Shown piece after piece: positions 1 through 7,804 of a stretch of DNA of 64,000 nucleotides (its first letter is position 1; each line of letters begins with the position of its first letter). Source of the stretch: Prolixibacteraceae bacterium (GTDB taxonomy: Bacteria; Bacteroidota; Bacteroidia; Bacteroidales; Prolixibacteraceae); assembly GCA_023229575.1 (NCBI GenBank), contig JALNYZ010000021.1, positions 4,364 to 68,363 on the forward strand. The letters run 5' to 3'. The position numbers and the translations under genes are program-made. The notes below the pieces were generated by a model. It was not told the DNA's origin. It ran no database searches and was given only the letters and a program-made list of their open reading frames with translations.

Positions 1-1
1 T

Positions 2-628
2 TTCACCAATAAATACCTCCAATCGTACGGAATTATAATGGCCAGATCGATTCGCCTGGTCTTGGGTGAAAAGCTGAATACTGGCGAAGTGGTCAAAGAG
101 TTGGGATTGCCTCTGTTTGTGAAACCCAGTGCTGGCGGCTCGAGCTTTGGTGTCACAAAAGTGAAAGCTGTGGAGGAGTTGTCAGGTGCTGTTGAGAAGG
201 CATTAAATGAGTCTCCTGAAGTACTGATCGAGCAGTTTATAGATGGAAAAGAGTTTACCTGCGGGGTAGTGAAAATTGGGGATAAAAAGATTGTCCTTCC
301 GGTGACCGAGGTGATTCCTAAAAATGAATTTTTTGATTTCGAAGCAAAATATACACCGGGAATGGCCGAAGAGATTACGCCTGCCAGAATCAGTGAGGCA
401 CTAACCTTGCAGGTGCAAGCAATCTCCTCCAAAATTTACGACCTCTGCAACTGCAAAGGGATTGTTCGGGTCGATTACATTCTGAAGGACAATACCTTCT
501 ATTTTTTGGAGGTTAATACCGTACCCGGAATGACGGCTACCAGCTTTATCCCCCAACAAATCAAGGCGGCAGGGTTGAATCTGACGGATTTGCTAACTGA
601 GATCATTCAAGATAATTTGAAAATGTGA
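2..628 (+). CDS. ddl: D-alanine--D-alanine ligase, 3' part (5' end outside window)
   Basis: Joins two D-alanines with ATP to make the dipeptide used by MurF in peptidoglycan synthesis; cytoplasmic. Only the ATP-grasp central and C-terminal part is present. The reading frame is open back to base 2 (residues F-T-N-K-Y-L before the first Met at 38), which matches the normal Ddl region preceding MARS, so the Met at 38 is internal and the gene is cut by the window edge. Seen: KPSAGGSSFGV (ATP-binding loop), RVDY and LEVNTVPGMT near the C-terminus, the Mg-binding and substrate-binding signature of Ddl. The stop codon lies inside an 8-bp tandem repeat. It is separate from the dcw cluster at the other end of the window. 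Confidence 0.95.
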   Translation, partial: FTNKYLQSYGIIMARSIRLVLGEKLNTGEVVKELGLPLFVKPSAGGSSFGVTKVKAVEELSGAVEKALNESPEVLIEQFIDGKEFTCGVVKIGDKKIVLPVTEVIPKNEFFDFEAKYTPGMAEEITPARISEALTLQVQAISSKIYDLCNCKGIVRVDYILKDNTFYFLEVNTVPGMTATSFIPQQIKAAGLNLTDLLTEIIQDNLKM

Positions 629-688
629 AAATGTGCAAATGTGCAAATGTGCAAATGTGCAAATGTGGAAATGTGGAAATGCGGAAAT
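621..688. repeat. 8-bp tandem repeat (aaatgtgc family)
   Basis: Eight contiguous 8-bp units (aaatgtgc with variants ending in ga, gg or cgg) plus a partial unit. The array begins inside the last codons of ddl and contains its TGA stop at 626-628. Its reverse complement (gcacattt) resembles the gcacatc repeats at 19500-19540 and 47139-47190. There are no spacers, so it is not a CRISPR array. Confidence 0.9.
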
Positions 689-739
689 TTTCACAAAATT
701 TGACTTCTGAATTGTGTACCTTTAAGAAAACATTTTAAC

Positions 740-1066
740 ATGACTGCTTCCGATATTAAACTTAGAATTTTTCGTCAGATTGATGCACTGGAGAAAGATA
801 AATTGGACGAACTTTATGGCGTTCTGCTCAATTACATCAATAGTCAGCAGGATATTTCTGAATGGGATATTTTGACTGAAGATCAGAAAGCCGGAATTTA
901 TGATGCGATCCAAGAAATTGAAACGGGCAAAGGAATTCCTAATCATGTAGTTTTAGAAAAACTTCATGACAGATATAAAAAGAGTAAGGAAATGTGTTCT
1001 GACCAAACACAACACGCTGTATTACAGAGAAAATTCTACTCAAATCGAGATTTTAAGAATTTATGA
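740..1066 (+). CDS. Antitoxin-like protein fused out of frame to a toxin remnant
   Basis: A 108-residue reading frame. Residues 1 to about 80 look like the small helical antitoxin that precedes RelE/ParE-type toxins in Bacteroidota: a helix-rich start, then W-D-I-L-T-E-D-Q and I-E-T-G-K-G-I-P-N-H followed by a basic K-L-H-D-R-Y end. From about residue 83 the sequence changes character. That DNA, read in another frame, encodes the C-terminus of a toxin, so the last 25 or so residues are probably an artefact of a deletion that removed the antitoxin stop and the toxin start. The natural antitoxin would have ended near residue 80. Assignment to a named antitoxin family is not certain. Confidence 0.6.
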   Translation: MTASDIKLRIFRQIDALEKDKLDELYGVLLNYINSQQDISEWDILTEDQKAGIYDAIQEIETGKGIPNHVVLEKLHDRYKKSKEMCSDQTQHAVLQRKFYSNRDFKNL

Positions 1067-1103
1067 CTCGCGTCAAAATCCACAGAATTTGATTTTTAAA
1101 TGA
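990..1103 (+). pseudogene. RelE/ParE-family toxin, C-terminal remnant
   Basis: In the frame beginning at 990 the sequence reads KCVLTKHNTLYYREN, then IEILRIYDSRQNPQNL and a TGA at 1101-1103. The pattern (L-Y-Y-R-x-N, I-E-I-L-R-I, D-x-R-Q-N-P) is that of the last beta strands and catalytic tail of ParE/RelE toxins. No start codon or N-terminal two thirds is present, and the fragment overlaps the end of the upstream antitoxin reading frame. It is a decayed toxin joined to its antitoxin by a deletion of roughly 60 codons. Confidence 0.6.
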
Positions 1104-1287
1104 GTGTTGTTGATTTTCAAGAAAGGTACAATGACCCACATTCACCAACTATTTATTATTAATTTTCCACATTAGTTAATAACTGCGGTTAATAAATCTG
1201 TTGGTAATTTTCAACCTGCTGATTCAGGCAGGGATGGTAATAAAAATTGAAATTCAATTAAAATGACGGTTTTTGCCATCTCCTCAC

Positions 1288-1295
1288 TACCTTTG
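1288..1295 (+). promoter_or_regulatory. Possible promoter -7 element for dnaB
   Basis: TACCTTTG fits the Bacteroidota -7 consensus TAnnTTTG and lies 44 bp before the dnaB start. No TTG occurs at the expected 19-21 nt upstream (the nearest is 12 nt away), so the call is weak. The rest of the 1104-1339 spacer is AT-rich with no other feature I can support. Confidence 0.35.
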
Positions 1296-1339
1296 AAAAA
1301 GATGATCAAAAACTAACAACTCCTGATTATTAGCATATT

Positions 1340-2899
1340 ATGGCCGAACCGCAGAATAATTACCGAAACAAGAAACAGCCCGTCACCACCATCGAACAAT
1401 TGAATGCCTATTATGGCAAAGTTCCTCCACAGGCGATTGAGGTTGAAGAAGCCGTGTTGGGAGCTTTGATGCTGGAGAAAGATGCTTACCATACCGTTCA
1501 GGCCATTCTAAGACCAGAAAGCTTTTACAAAGAGGAGCACAAAAAGATTTTCAATGCCATCAGGGAGTTGGCGGCCAAAGAAAAGCCAATCGATTTGCTG
1601 GTTGTCACGCAAGCATTGAAGAACCGCGGTGAGCTGGATGAGGTGGGCGGACCGCTTTACATCACCCAATTGACCAGCAGGGTAGCTTCGGCAGCACACA
1701 TTGAATTTCACGCTCGCATCATTGCCCAAAAATACATCCAGCGAGAGCTGATACTGATCTCGTCAGAGATTCAGAGCAAGTCGTACGAGGATGCCATGGA
1801 GTTGAACGACCTGATCGATTTTGCCGAATCTTCACTTTTCAGGGTTACCGAAGGGAATATCACCAAAGAATCCCAACCCATTAAACCATTGCTTCAAAGG
1901 GCCGTTGAACAGATCGAAATCAACTCCAGGAAACCTGATGGATTGAGTGGTATCGCCTCAGGATTTACCAGGCTCGACAACATCACCTCAGGGTGGCAAA
2001 AGACGGATCTTATTATCATTGCTGCCCGTCCTGCCATGGGGAAAACTGCCTTTGTATTGACAATGGCCCGTAACATGGCCGCTATTTATAAAACCCCTGT
2101 TGCTGTCTTTTCGCTCGAAATGTCCTCCCTTCAACTTGTCAACCGTTTGATTTCAGCTGAAACGGAACTTGGCTCAGATAAAATCAAAAGTGGCAGGCTG
2201 GAGAACTGGGAGTGGGAAGTTTTCAACAGAAAACTCAAGAACCTTGAAGAGGCGCCTCTCTTCATCGACGATACTCCGGCCCTCTCCATTTTTGAATTCA
2301 GGGCCAAATGCCGGAGACTGAAGATGCAGTACAACATTGGGATTATCATCGTCGATTACCTTCAGCTGATGACAGCCGGAGGAGATATCCGCGGCAACCG
2401 TGAGCAGGAGGTCAGCATGATCTCACGTAACCTGAAAGCTATTGCCAAAGAGATAGATGTACCGATTATCGCGCTTTCGCAGTTAAATCGTTCAGTTGAA
2501 TCCCGAGACGGGAAAAGGCCGCAGTTGTCAGATTTACGCGAGTCGGGCGCTATCGAACAGGATGCCGACATGGTCATGTTCATTCACCGTCCCGAATATT
2601 ACGGAATCCTGAACGACCAGGATGGCAATTCACTCAAGGGTATTGCAGAAATTATCGTTGCCAAGCATAGAAATGGCGCCGTTGGCGAATTTCATCTCTC
2701 CTTCAAGGCGCATCTTGCCCAATTCAGCAATCTTGATTCACCGCCAGAGGAGCACTCTTTCAGTAATCTTCACAGCACAAAAGGCAAAAACGTATTTCAC
2801 TCCAAAATGAATGCGGAACCAAGTGTTGCCGAGAGCGACAGGGGAATGCCGGAATTTGGCAGACCGGGTTCAAATTTTGCGGATGACACACCATTTTAG
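1340..2899 (+). CDS. dnaB: Replicative DNA helicase DnaB
   Basis: Hexameric ATP-driven 5'-3' helicase that unwinds DNA at the replication fork and recruits primase. The 519 residues comprise an N-terminal DnaB domain (about 27-130, starting PPQAIEVEEAVLGALML), a linker, and a RecA-like C-terminal ATPase domain (from about 195). Seen: Walker A ARPAMGKT at 229-236, Walker B IIIVDYLQLM with Asp339, and the conserved SQLNRSVESR and SDLRESGAIEQDAD motifs. The length is normal apart from a C-terminal tail of about 50 low-conservation residues. The stop is followed directly by the ATG of the next gene with no spacer, so the two are probably cotranscribed. Confidence 0.98.
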   Translation: MAEPQNNYRNKKQPVTTIEQLNAYYGKVPPQAIEVEEAVLGALMLEKDAYHTVQAILRPESFYKEEHKKIFNAIRELAAKEKPIDLLVVTQALKNRGELDEVGGPLYITQLTSRVASAAHIEFHARIIAQKYIQRELILISSEIQSKSYEDAMELNDLIDFAESSLFRVTEGNITKESQPIKPLLQRAVEQIEINSRKPDGLSGIASGFTRLDNITSGWQKTDLIIIAARPAMGKTAFVLTMARNMAAIYKTPVAVFSLEMSSLQLVNRLISAETELGSDKIKSGRLENWEWEVFNRKLKNLEEAPLFIDDTPALSIFEFRAKCRRLKMQYNIGIIIVDYLQLMTAGGDIRGNREQEVSMISRNLKAIAKEIDVPIIALSQLNRSVESRDGKRPQLSDLRESGAIEQDADMVMFIHRPEYYGILNDQDGNSLKGIAEIIVAKHRNGAVGEFHLSFKAHLAQFSNLDSPPEEHSFSNLHSTKGKNVFHSKMNAEPSVAESDRGMPEFGRPGSNFADDTPF

Positions 2900-3304
2900 A
2901 TGAAAAAAGCAGAAGCGATTATCGAAAGATCAACAGATGGTACATGTACCATATATTGCGAAAATGATATGTTTTCGGGTGTTGGCAAATCGCCCGAAGA
3001 AGCCAATGCAGATATGTTATTTCAAATGAACTTTTTCAAAGAAACGGCTATTGAGAAAAGCTTTTCTTATCCTGCTTTTTTGGACGAGGAATTTGAGGTA
3101 GTTTACAAATTTGATACAGAGAGTTTGCTTCAATATTACGCTGGGGTGATTACCCCTGCCGCATTGGAACGGTTGTCGGGGATACATCAGAAGCAACTTT
3201 GGAATTATCTGCACGGTCGCTCAAAGCCCCGTCGTCAGCAAGTTGAAAAAATAGAAAAAGCATTGCACAGCTTAGGCTCAGAGCTCATGTCCATAGCACT
3301 TTGA
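2900..3304 (+). CDS. HicB-family antitoxin-like protein (orphan)
   Basis: A 134-residue protein beginning on the base after the dnaB stop. Residues 1-45 resemble the HicB partial RNase H fold (IIERSTDGTCTIYCEND, then G-K-S-P-E-E-A-N-A-D). Residues about 85-130 form a helix-turn-helix like those of HicB antitoxins (TPAALERLSGIHQKQLWNYL, then KPRRQQVEKIEKAL). HicB proteins normally neutralise a HicA mRNase and repress their own operon. No HicA-like gene of about 60-80 codons lies on either side, so this copy is an orphan and may act only as a DNA-binding regulator. The family call is good; the function is inferred. Confidence 0.75.
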   Translation: MKKAEAIIERSTDGTCTIYCENDMFSGVGKSPEEANADMLFQMNFFKETAIEKSFSYPAFLDEEFEVVYKFDTESLLQYYAGVITPAALERLSGIHQKQLWNYLHGRSKPRRQQVEKIEKALHSLGSELMSIAL

Positions 3305-3366
3305 TTTTAGGGCGGTTGAAGAGTGGTCCGACTTATATGAAAGTTAACGGTCATATTAGGAGGGCA

Positions 3367-3398
3367 TTGCTAGAATGTTATCAAAATTATTAACTTTG
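3367..3398 (+). promoter_or_regulatory. Promoter of the vapBC operon
   Basis: TTG at 3367-3369, 21 nt, then TAACTTTG at 3391-3398, a full match to the Bacteroidota promoter. Transcription would start near 3404, only about 15 nt before the vapB start. Confidence 0.65.
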
Positions 3399-3418
3399 AA
3401 TTCTAAAACTCATAGAAG

Positions 3419-3655
3419 ATGGGAATCGAGACAATTGATATAAAAAACACTAAAGGAGTACAAGACATCCGGATTCCAAAGAAAATGAGGATAGACGATG
3501 ACAAGGTTTACCTCAAAAAGGTTGGTAATACTCTATATGTAATTCCATACCACAGCCCATGGCAAAATATGATTGATAGTACAGACTCCTTTACCTCCGA
3601 TTTTATGGATGAAAGGGAACAACCTAACCAACAACAAAGAGAATCATTAGACTAA
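3419..3655 (+). CDS. vapB: VapB-type antitoxin (AbrB/MazE-like)
   Basis: A 78-residue protein directly upstream of a PIN-domain toxin. Residues 1-45 fit a swapped-hairpin AbrB/MazE DNA-binding fold (IRIPKKMRIDDDKVYLKKVGNTLYVIP). The polar C-terminal third (TSDFMDEREQPNQQQRESLD) is the region that usually wraps the toxin active site. It should bind VapC and repress the shared promoter at 3367-3398. Its TAA overlaps the vapC ATG by one base (TAATG), so translation is coupled. Confidence 0.8.
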   Translation: MGIETIDIKNTKGVQDIRIPKKMRIDDDKVYLKKVGNTLYVIPYHSPWQNMIDSTDSFTSDFMDEREQPNQQQRESLD

Positions 3656-4056
3656 TGTATTATTTGCTTGACACTAATATCTGCATCTATATCATCAAGA
3701 AAAAACCTGCTGAAGTCTTTGAGAAATTCAAGAACCTGGCTATTGGTGATGTCGGGATTTCTTCCATAACATTGGCTGAATTGCAATACGGTATCGAGAA
3801 AAGTTCAAACTCGTTGAAAAACAGAGAGGCATTAGAAAAATTCCTGACTCCCATAGAAATCATCGATTTTGGCCATAAAGCAACGTTTGAATACGGTATA
3901 ATTCGTGCTGAGTTGGAGAAAAAAGGGATTCCAATTGGATCCTTAGATACGCTAATTGCCTCTCATGCAAAGAGTCTTGATGTAATTTTAGTAACGAATA
4001 ATGTTAGAGAATTCGAACGAATTCCAGGTTTGAAAATAGAAAACTGGACGAAATAG
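3655..4056 (+). CDS. vapC: VapC-type PIN-domain ribonuclease toxin
   Basis: A 133-residue PIN-domain endoribonuclease, normal length for VapC. Toxins of this family cleave tRNA or rRNA when freed from the antitoxin. The acidic active site is complete: Asp6 in LLDTNIC, Glu42 in TLAELQYG, Asp98 in GSLDTLIA, followed by the TNNVREFERIPGL motif at about 114-126. It overlaps vapB by one base. With intact catalytic residues and a good promoter this module appears functional, unlike the decayed pair at 740-1103. The 4057-4317 spacer downstream holds nothing I recognise. Confidence 0.9.
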   Translation: MYYLLDTNICIYIIKKKPAEVFEKFKNLAIGDVGISSITLAELQYGIEKSSNSLKNREALEKFLTPIEIIDFGHKATFEYGIIRAELEKKGIPIGSLDTLIASHAKSLDVILVTNNVREFERIPGLKIENWTK

Positions 4057-4317
4057 AATAACCACCGACCATCACCACTGACATACCAATCGAATAGGAT
4101 TTCGATACTTCAAAAAATCATTGAATATGGTTTTGGCGGACATTTAGAATTATCAGTAAAAATCTAATAGACCACTGGGCCGAAGAATGAAGTACATGGT
4201 AGCTGAACTGCTTTTCTCCATTAAAAAAGCATGGGTTTAAAATAACATGATTTGTTTGTTAATGACCGACAACAAAGAAATCAGGTTCCCTGTTGATGCC
4301 AACAAAAAATTAAACTA

Positions 4318-5019
4318 TTAAAAAATAGGCTCGATCTCCTTCTCCCGGATCAAATTCCAGGCCTCTACGAATCCTGATTCATCGGCAATCACTATGCCAT
4401 TCTTTCGCAACAATTTTCTGACTATTTTCTGGTTGGTCTTGCTGAATTTCGAAAGTAGCGAGTTCCTGGTTGGGTTAACTGGAGTATATCCTTTCTCCTG
4501 GGCATATAAAAAATAGCTGTAAGCCGGTCCATAAGCCATACCTGATTTGCTGTAATAGGTGTTACATGGCTCCAAATTTACTTTCCGGTAAGCGAGCAGC
4601 GATATTGTACCTTTGCTAAGAAGCTCAAAATAACTATGATCATGCATATACTCCCCACAATATTGCCTGCTAAAATGCCGGCTATTCCCATTGGGTTCAC
4701 GTATCGTAAATCCGTTCAAACTAATTTTATCGATGACTATCTGCGCAGAAATGGCTGAATTATAATAGATTAATTCATCCCGGTAGGTACTGTAGCTCAA
4801 TCCCAAATTGGAGATTCTGGTTCCATCGGCGAGTTCAATTTCCCCCATTAGGAATTTATCGTACAAATAGGGCTTCCCTGTATAATTTGGATATGGAATA
4901 AATCGGGCACCCCTAATCTTCTCCGAAGTTTGGCTAGTCTTATGTGTTTGCTGGGCATAGACACCGGCAGAAAAGAATATCCCTGCGATCGATAGAAACA
5001 ACAGTAATTTAGAAATCAT
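4318..5019 (-). CDS. Secreted protein of unknown function, last gene of a TonB operon
   Basis: Not recognised. A 233-residue protein with a signal peptide (about 1-22, cleavage near VYA-QQ). The mature part is rich in Tyr and polar residues, with two Cys at about 119 and 154 that could form a disulfide, and a basic helical C-terminal segment (SKFSKTNQKIVRKLLRKNG). It has no lipobox, so it is predicted to be periplasmic or secreted. It starts one base after the stop of the upstream MG2-type gene, so it is the distal gene of the operon running from 10536 to 4318 and probably works with that outer-membrane system. Confidence 0.7.
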   Translation of the reverse strand: MISKLLLFLSIAGIFFSAGVYAQQTHKTSQTSEKIRGARFIPYPNYTGKPYLYDKFLMGEIELADGTRISNLGLSYSTYRDELIYYNSAISAQIVIDKISLNGFTIREPNGNSRHFSRQYCGEYMHDHSYFELLSKGTISLLAYRKVNLEPCNTYYSKSGMAYGPAYSYFLYAQEKGYTPVNPTRNSLLSKFSKTNQKIVRKLLRKNGIVIADESGFVEAWNLIREKEIEPIF

Positions 5020-5020
5020 A

Positions 5021-6649
5021 TCAGTTTACTTCAAAGGATTGTTCATTGTAAATCACCTCCCCATCCCTGGTAATTCCCCGTACAACTACCTTAAAACTTC
5101 CCTTTATATCGGAGGTTTCAAAATCAAGTGTAATGGATTCTTTCACTTTTATACCCGGTTCCCAAAGCAAAACTTTACGAAGATCCGGTTCGTTTTGAAT
5201 ATGTTCTTTGGATTTATTCAAATAACCATCTGGTTGTATTGCATCCAGGTTAAGTTTTATCAACTCATCCGATTCAGGTAAAATTTTATTTACCTGTTTG
5301 GAGGAATAAATGGCAACAACCCCTGGGAACGCAAGGTCTCCGTAAAACCGCTCTCTCCTGCATATTTCAATTCTGTCGATATCTTTGGATCCCATATTCT
5401 TAATGACATTGAGATCCTGCACGGGAATCCCATTGAGTAAAACGAGTGGCGGGTCGTTGAAATAGTTTAGTGTTGCTGGATTCAGAATATTCAAAGTTGG
5501 GATTCTGTTGAATGCCCTGAATTTTACACCCGGCAGTAGTTCTCGCGAAATCTCGGTAAAATCTGGCAGATCGATGAAAAGGGCAGGACGAACAGTCTCA
5601 GTCGGAACTCCGTAAAAAGGATACTCATGCCTTTTCTTAACTTGAGGGTTACTGAATGAAATTTCCTGACAATCGAAAATTTTTCGCATGGTTGTTGCTT
5701 CAATGGAGTTACCAATTCTCTTTTGAATTTCTATTGGGATAGTCCTTGACTCATATGCCGGTACTCCCTCTTTTATACTGTCAGTTTGGTTCAGGCTGAT
5801 TTTAAGCAGCTTTTTTTTCTCCGGGTCAAAGCCCTGGACAACAACCGGAACTTCCCCATAGTAATCTTTCATCTGAAAATGGAAGTAGCCATCTTCTCCG
5901 GTGATAAGATAGTCGAGCCAGGGAATCGAGTCTGGTACCGAAAGAAAGATACACCCTCTATTAAATAGAGCTCCGGTGCCGGGATCTTTCACATATCCAT
6001 CTACAACAATTCCTTCTTTCCCAAATATGTTTTGTTTTTTTTTGCCACTTTTCATGTGGAAGGTTTGGGAATTGTATCCTGGTGTCGACTCAACAACTGC
6101 AACAAAAAGCCGATCTTTTATGTTGGTCAAAAAGTTGGCAGGAAGACGTAATGTTGTCTTCACCTTTTCCCTGGCCTTGTAGGATTTGGAAATACCTTCT
6201 ATGTTTAGCTCATTCACAGGTTTCTCAACCAACGGGGCAATATCTTTGGCCCGTAGAACCGTTGTTGTTTCGATTAAACCTGCAAATCTGTTGCAGATAA
6301 ATAATTCTTTAACTGTTAACTCCGGATTTTCCCTTGTTGACGAGCAAAGCAGGTATGTATCTGTCTTCATTGAATCAGGCAAATAGATAAATCCATTGGC
6401 CTGATCATTCGAAATTTTCTTGTTGACGCTGCAAATTATTTTCCCATGGGTGTTGATCAGATTGATATTGATCATGGCTGATCCTTCACCTGATGGGACA
6501 ATGACGTTAAACAAAATTGTCTCCCCACTTGTATAGATATCCCTGTCAGTAAAAAGAGTAATATGCTCCTTTCCCTGAGCCTGGCCACCATTGGCCCAAA
6601 AGAGTAGCAATACAATAATTATTCTTTTCACGTTAAATTTCTTTATCAA
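5021..6649 (-). CDS. MG2-domain secreted protein with a TonB-plug-like segment
   Basis: A 542-residue exported protein (signal peptide about 1-24). Residues 28-120 resemble an alpha-2-macroglobulin MG2 domain (TLFTDRDIYTSGETILFNV). A carboxypeptidase-regulatory-like beta sandwich follows at about 215-290 (GIVVDGYVKDPGTGALFNRG). Residues 397-452 look like part of a TonB-receptor plug (PPLVLLNGIPV, then DIDRIEICRRERFYG and GVVAIYSSK) although there is no beta-barrel. The last 50 residues form another beta sandwich (TSDIKGSFKVVVRGITRDG). It follows the DUF4249 gene by 60 bp and abuts the next gene. Such MG2 proteins are common in Bacteroidota TonB loci; the function is unknown. Confidence 0.7.
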   Translation of the reverse strand: MIKKFNVKRIIIVLLLFWANGGQAQGKEHITLFTDRDIYTSGETILFNVIVPSGEGSAMININLINTHGKIICSVNKKISNDQANGFIYLPDSMKTDTYLLCSSTRENPELTVKELFICNRFAGLIETTTVLRAKDIAPLVEKPVNELNIEGISKSYKAREKVKTTLRLPANFLTNIKDRLFVAVVESTPGYNSQTFHMKSGKKKQNIFGKEGIVVDGYVKDPGTGALFNRGCIFLSVPDSIPWLDYLITGEDGYFHFQMKDYYGEVPVVVQGFDPEKKKLLKISLNQTDSIKEGVPAYESRTIPIEIQKRIGNSIEATTMRKIFDCQEISFSNPQVKKRHEYPFYGVPTETVRPALFIDLPDFTEISRELLPGVKFRAFNRIPTLNILNPATLNYFNDPPLVLLNGIPVQDLNVIKNMGSKDIDRIEICRRERFYGDLAFPGVVAIYSSKQVNKILPESDELIKLNLDAIQPDGYLNKSKEHIQNEPDLRKVLLWEPGIKVKESITLDFETSDIKGSFKVVVRGITRDGEVIYNEQSFEVN

Positions 6650-6709
6650 ATTAGCAGATATACTGAATTATACTGATCAATTTCCAGGTATTTGAAATAG
6701 ATTCTGGTT

Positions 6710-7804
6710 TTACTCCTCCCACCAATCCGGGGGTTGCAAAGGATCTGGGTTTGGATTTTCGGCAGAAGGTATTTCAGCCTTTATTTCTCCATCGAAAGGT
6801 ATTACCGGATAACGGTTGATGGGGCGTAAGGTAAGCTCCAACGGTGGAGTAGGCAATTTCAAAAAATAGCGTATCTCCTTTACGGAATAGAGATCAAAAA
6901 ATCCATAAACAATTTCAGAAGGATTTGATTTGCATATAATGTTTCCATATACCTGTGTCTGAATGGGATCAAACAGACTTCCGGTGGCAGCAAACTGATC
7001 ATTCAGTTGCTGGTGAAATTCATAAGACTCCTTTGATATACCGAACTGCTCAAACATCAGAATCCATCCTTGAAAGATAAGTGTACGAAGACTTGAATGG
7101 AAGTAGAGTAGCGGACTGTAATCTAGTAACAACATGGGATGTTTGATGATTTTCCCCGGTTCTGTTTGATCCTGGGGACCAACAAGATGAAATTTTTCGT
7201 TGTTCTGGTAGGAAAACCATCCGTACGAATCCGGAAAGATAGATCCGGGCACTTTGCTCCACGTCCACTGTATGGTTGATCTGACATTAAAACGGTAATA
7301 GGAAAGTGTATTTGAGACAGGCATATCTATATCGATCTCCCTCCCTTCCCTTTGATAGGTACGTGGAGTACTCTCCCCGCTGTTTTCGTTAATGGTATAG
7401 ACTACATGCGTGGTGTATAGTTTATCGATGGATGGGACCGGTGGCATTGTAACAGCCAGGGATTCGTAAGTATTGTTCAGAACATCTATCCTTAGAAAGT
7501 ATTTTTTGCCACTTTCAGGAACGGAGGGAAAGGTATAATGGCCAGATGCACTTTCTGTCGCTTTGATGGTTTTACCCCCAATCTCTACCAGACTCACAGT
7601 AGCTCCGGAAACTTCAAGTACAGGAAGTCTGTCATAAAAACTGCGGGTTCGCGTTAGATGAACATCATTTCTGCCAATATCATTTGTAATTTTTGCGTCA
7701 ACAACAAACTGACCGCTTACAGTGTCAATAGCCGGATTGTAATACTTTTCGCAGGAGACTGTGAAAAGCAGCAAAAACAGCAGGTAGTATAGTTTGTTTC
7801 GCAT
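6710..7804 (-). CDS. DUF4249-family outer-membrane lipoprotein
   Basis: A 364-residue lipoprotein. A signal peptide with lipobox (FTVSC, Cys18) is followed by QFVVDAKITN and an N-terminal beta-sandwich region typical of DUF4249 (G-A-T-V-S-L-V-E, then YFLRIDV and VTMPPVPSIDKLY). DUF4249 lipoproteins occur almost only in Bacteroidota directly downstream of a TonB-dependent receptor and probably cap it or bind its substrate, like SusD. Its ATG overlaps the stop of the receptor gene by one base, so translation is coupled. The C-terminal 15 residues are Pro- and Trp-rich. The substrate is unknown. Confidence 0.85.
   Translation of the reverse strand: MRNKLYYLLFLLLFTVSCEKYYNPAIDTVSGQFVVDAKITNDIGRNDVHLTRTRSFYDRLPVLEVSGATVSLVEIGGKTIKATESASGHYTFPSVPESGKKYFLRIDVLNNTYESLAVTMPPVPSIDKLYTTHVVYTINENSGESTPRTYQREGREIDIDMPVSNTLSYYRFNVRSTIQWTWSKVPGSIFPDSYGWFSYQNNEKFHLVGPQDQTEPGKIIKHPMLLLDYSPLLYFHSSLRTLIFQGWILMFEQFGISKESYEFHQQLNDQFAATGSLFDPIQTQVYGNIICKSNPSEIVYGFFDLYSVKEIRYFLKLPTPPLELTLRPINRYPVIPFDGEIKAEIPSAENPNPDPLQPPDWWEE

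Noticed and set aside
38..628. Taking the Met codon at 38 as the ddl start
   Set aside because: The frame is open to base 2 and the residues before it match Ddl, so the gene is truncated by the window edge.
621..688. CRISPR array
   Set aside because: The 8-bp units are contiguous with no spacers and no cas genes are near; it is a tandem repeat.
1104..1339. Replication origin with DnaA boxes before dnaB
   Set aside because: Only one near-box (TTTTCCACA, one mismatch) is present; no box cluster or dnaA gene.
4262..4321. 19-codon reading frame before the small secreted protein
   Set aside because: Too short, no ribosome-binding or promoter support and no family match.
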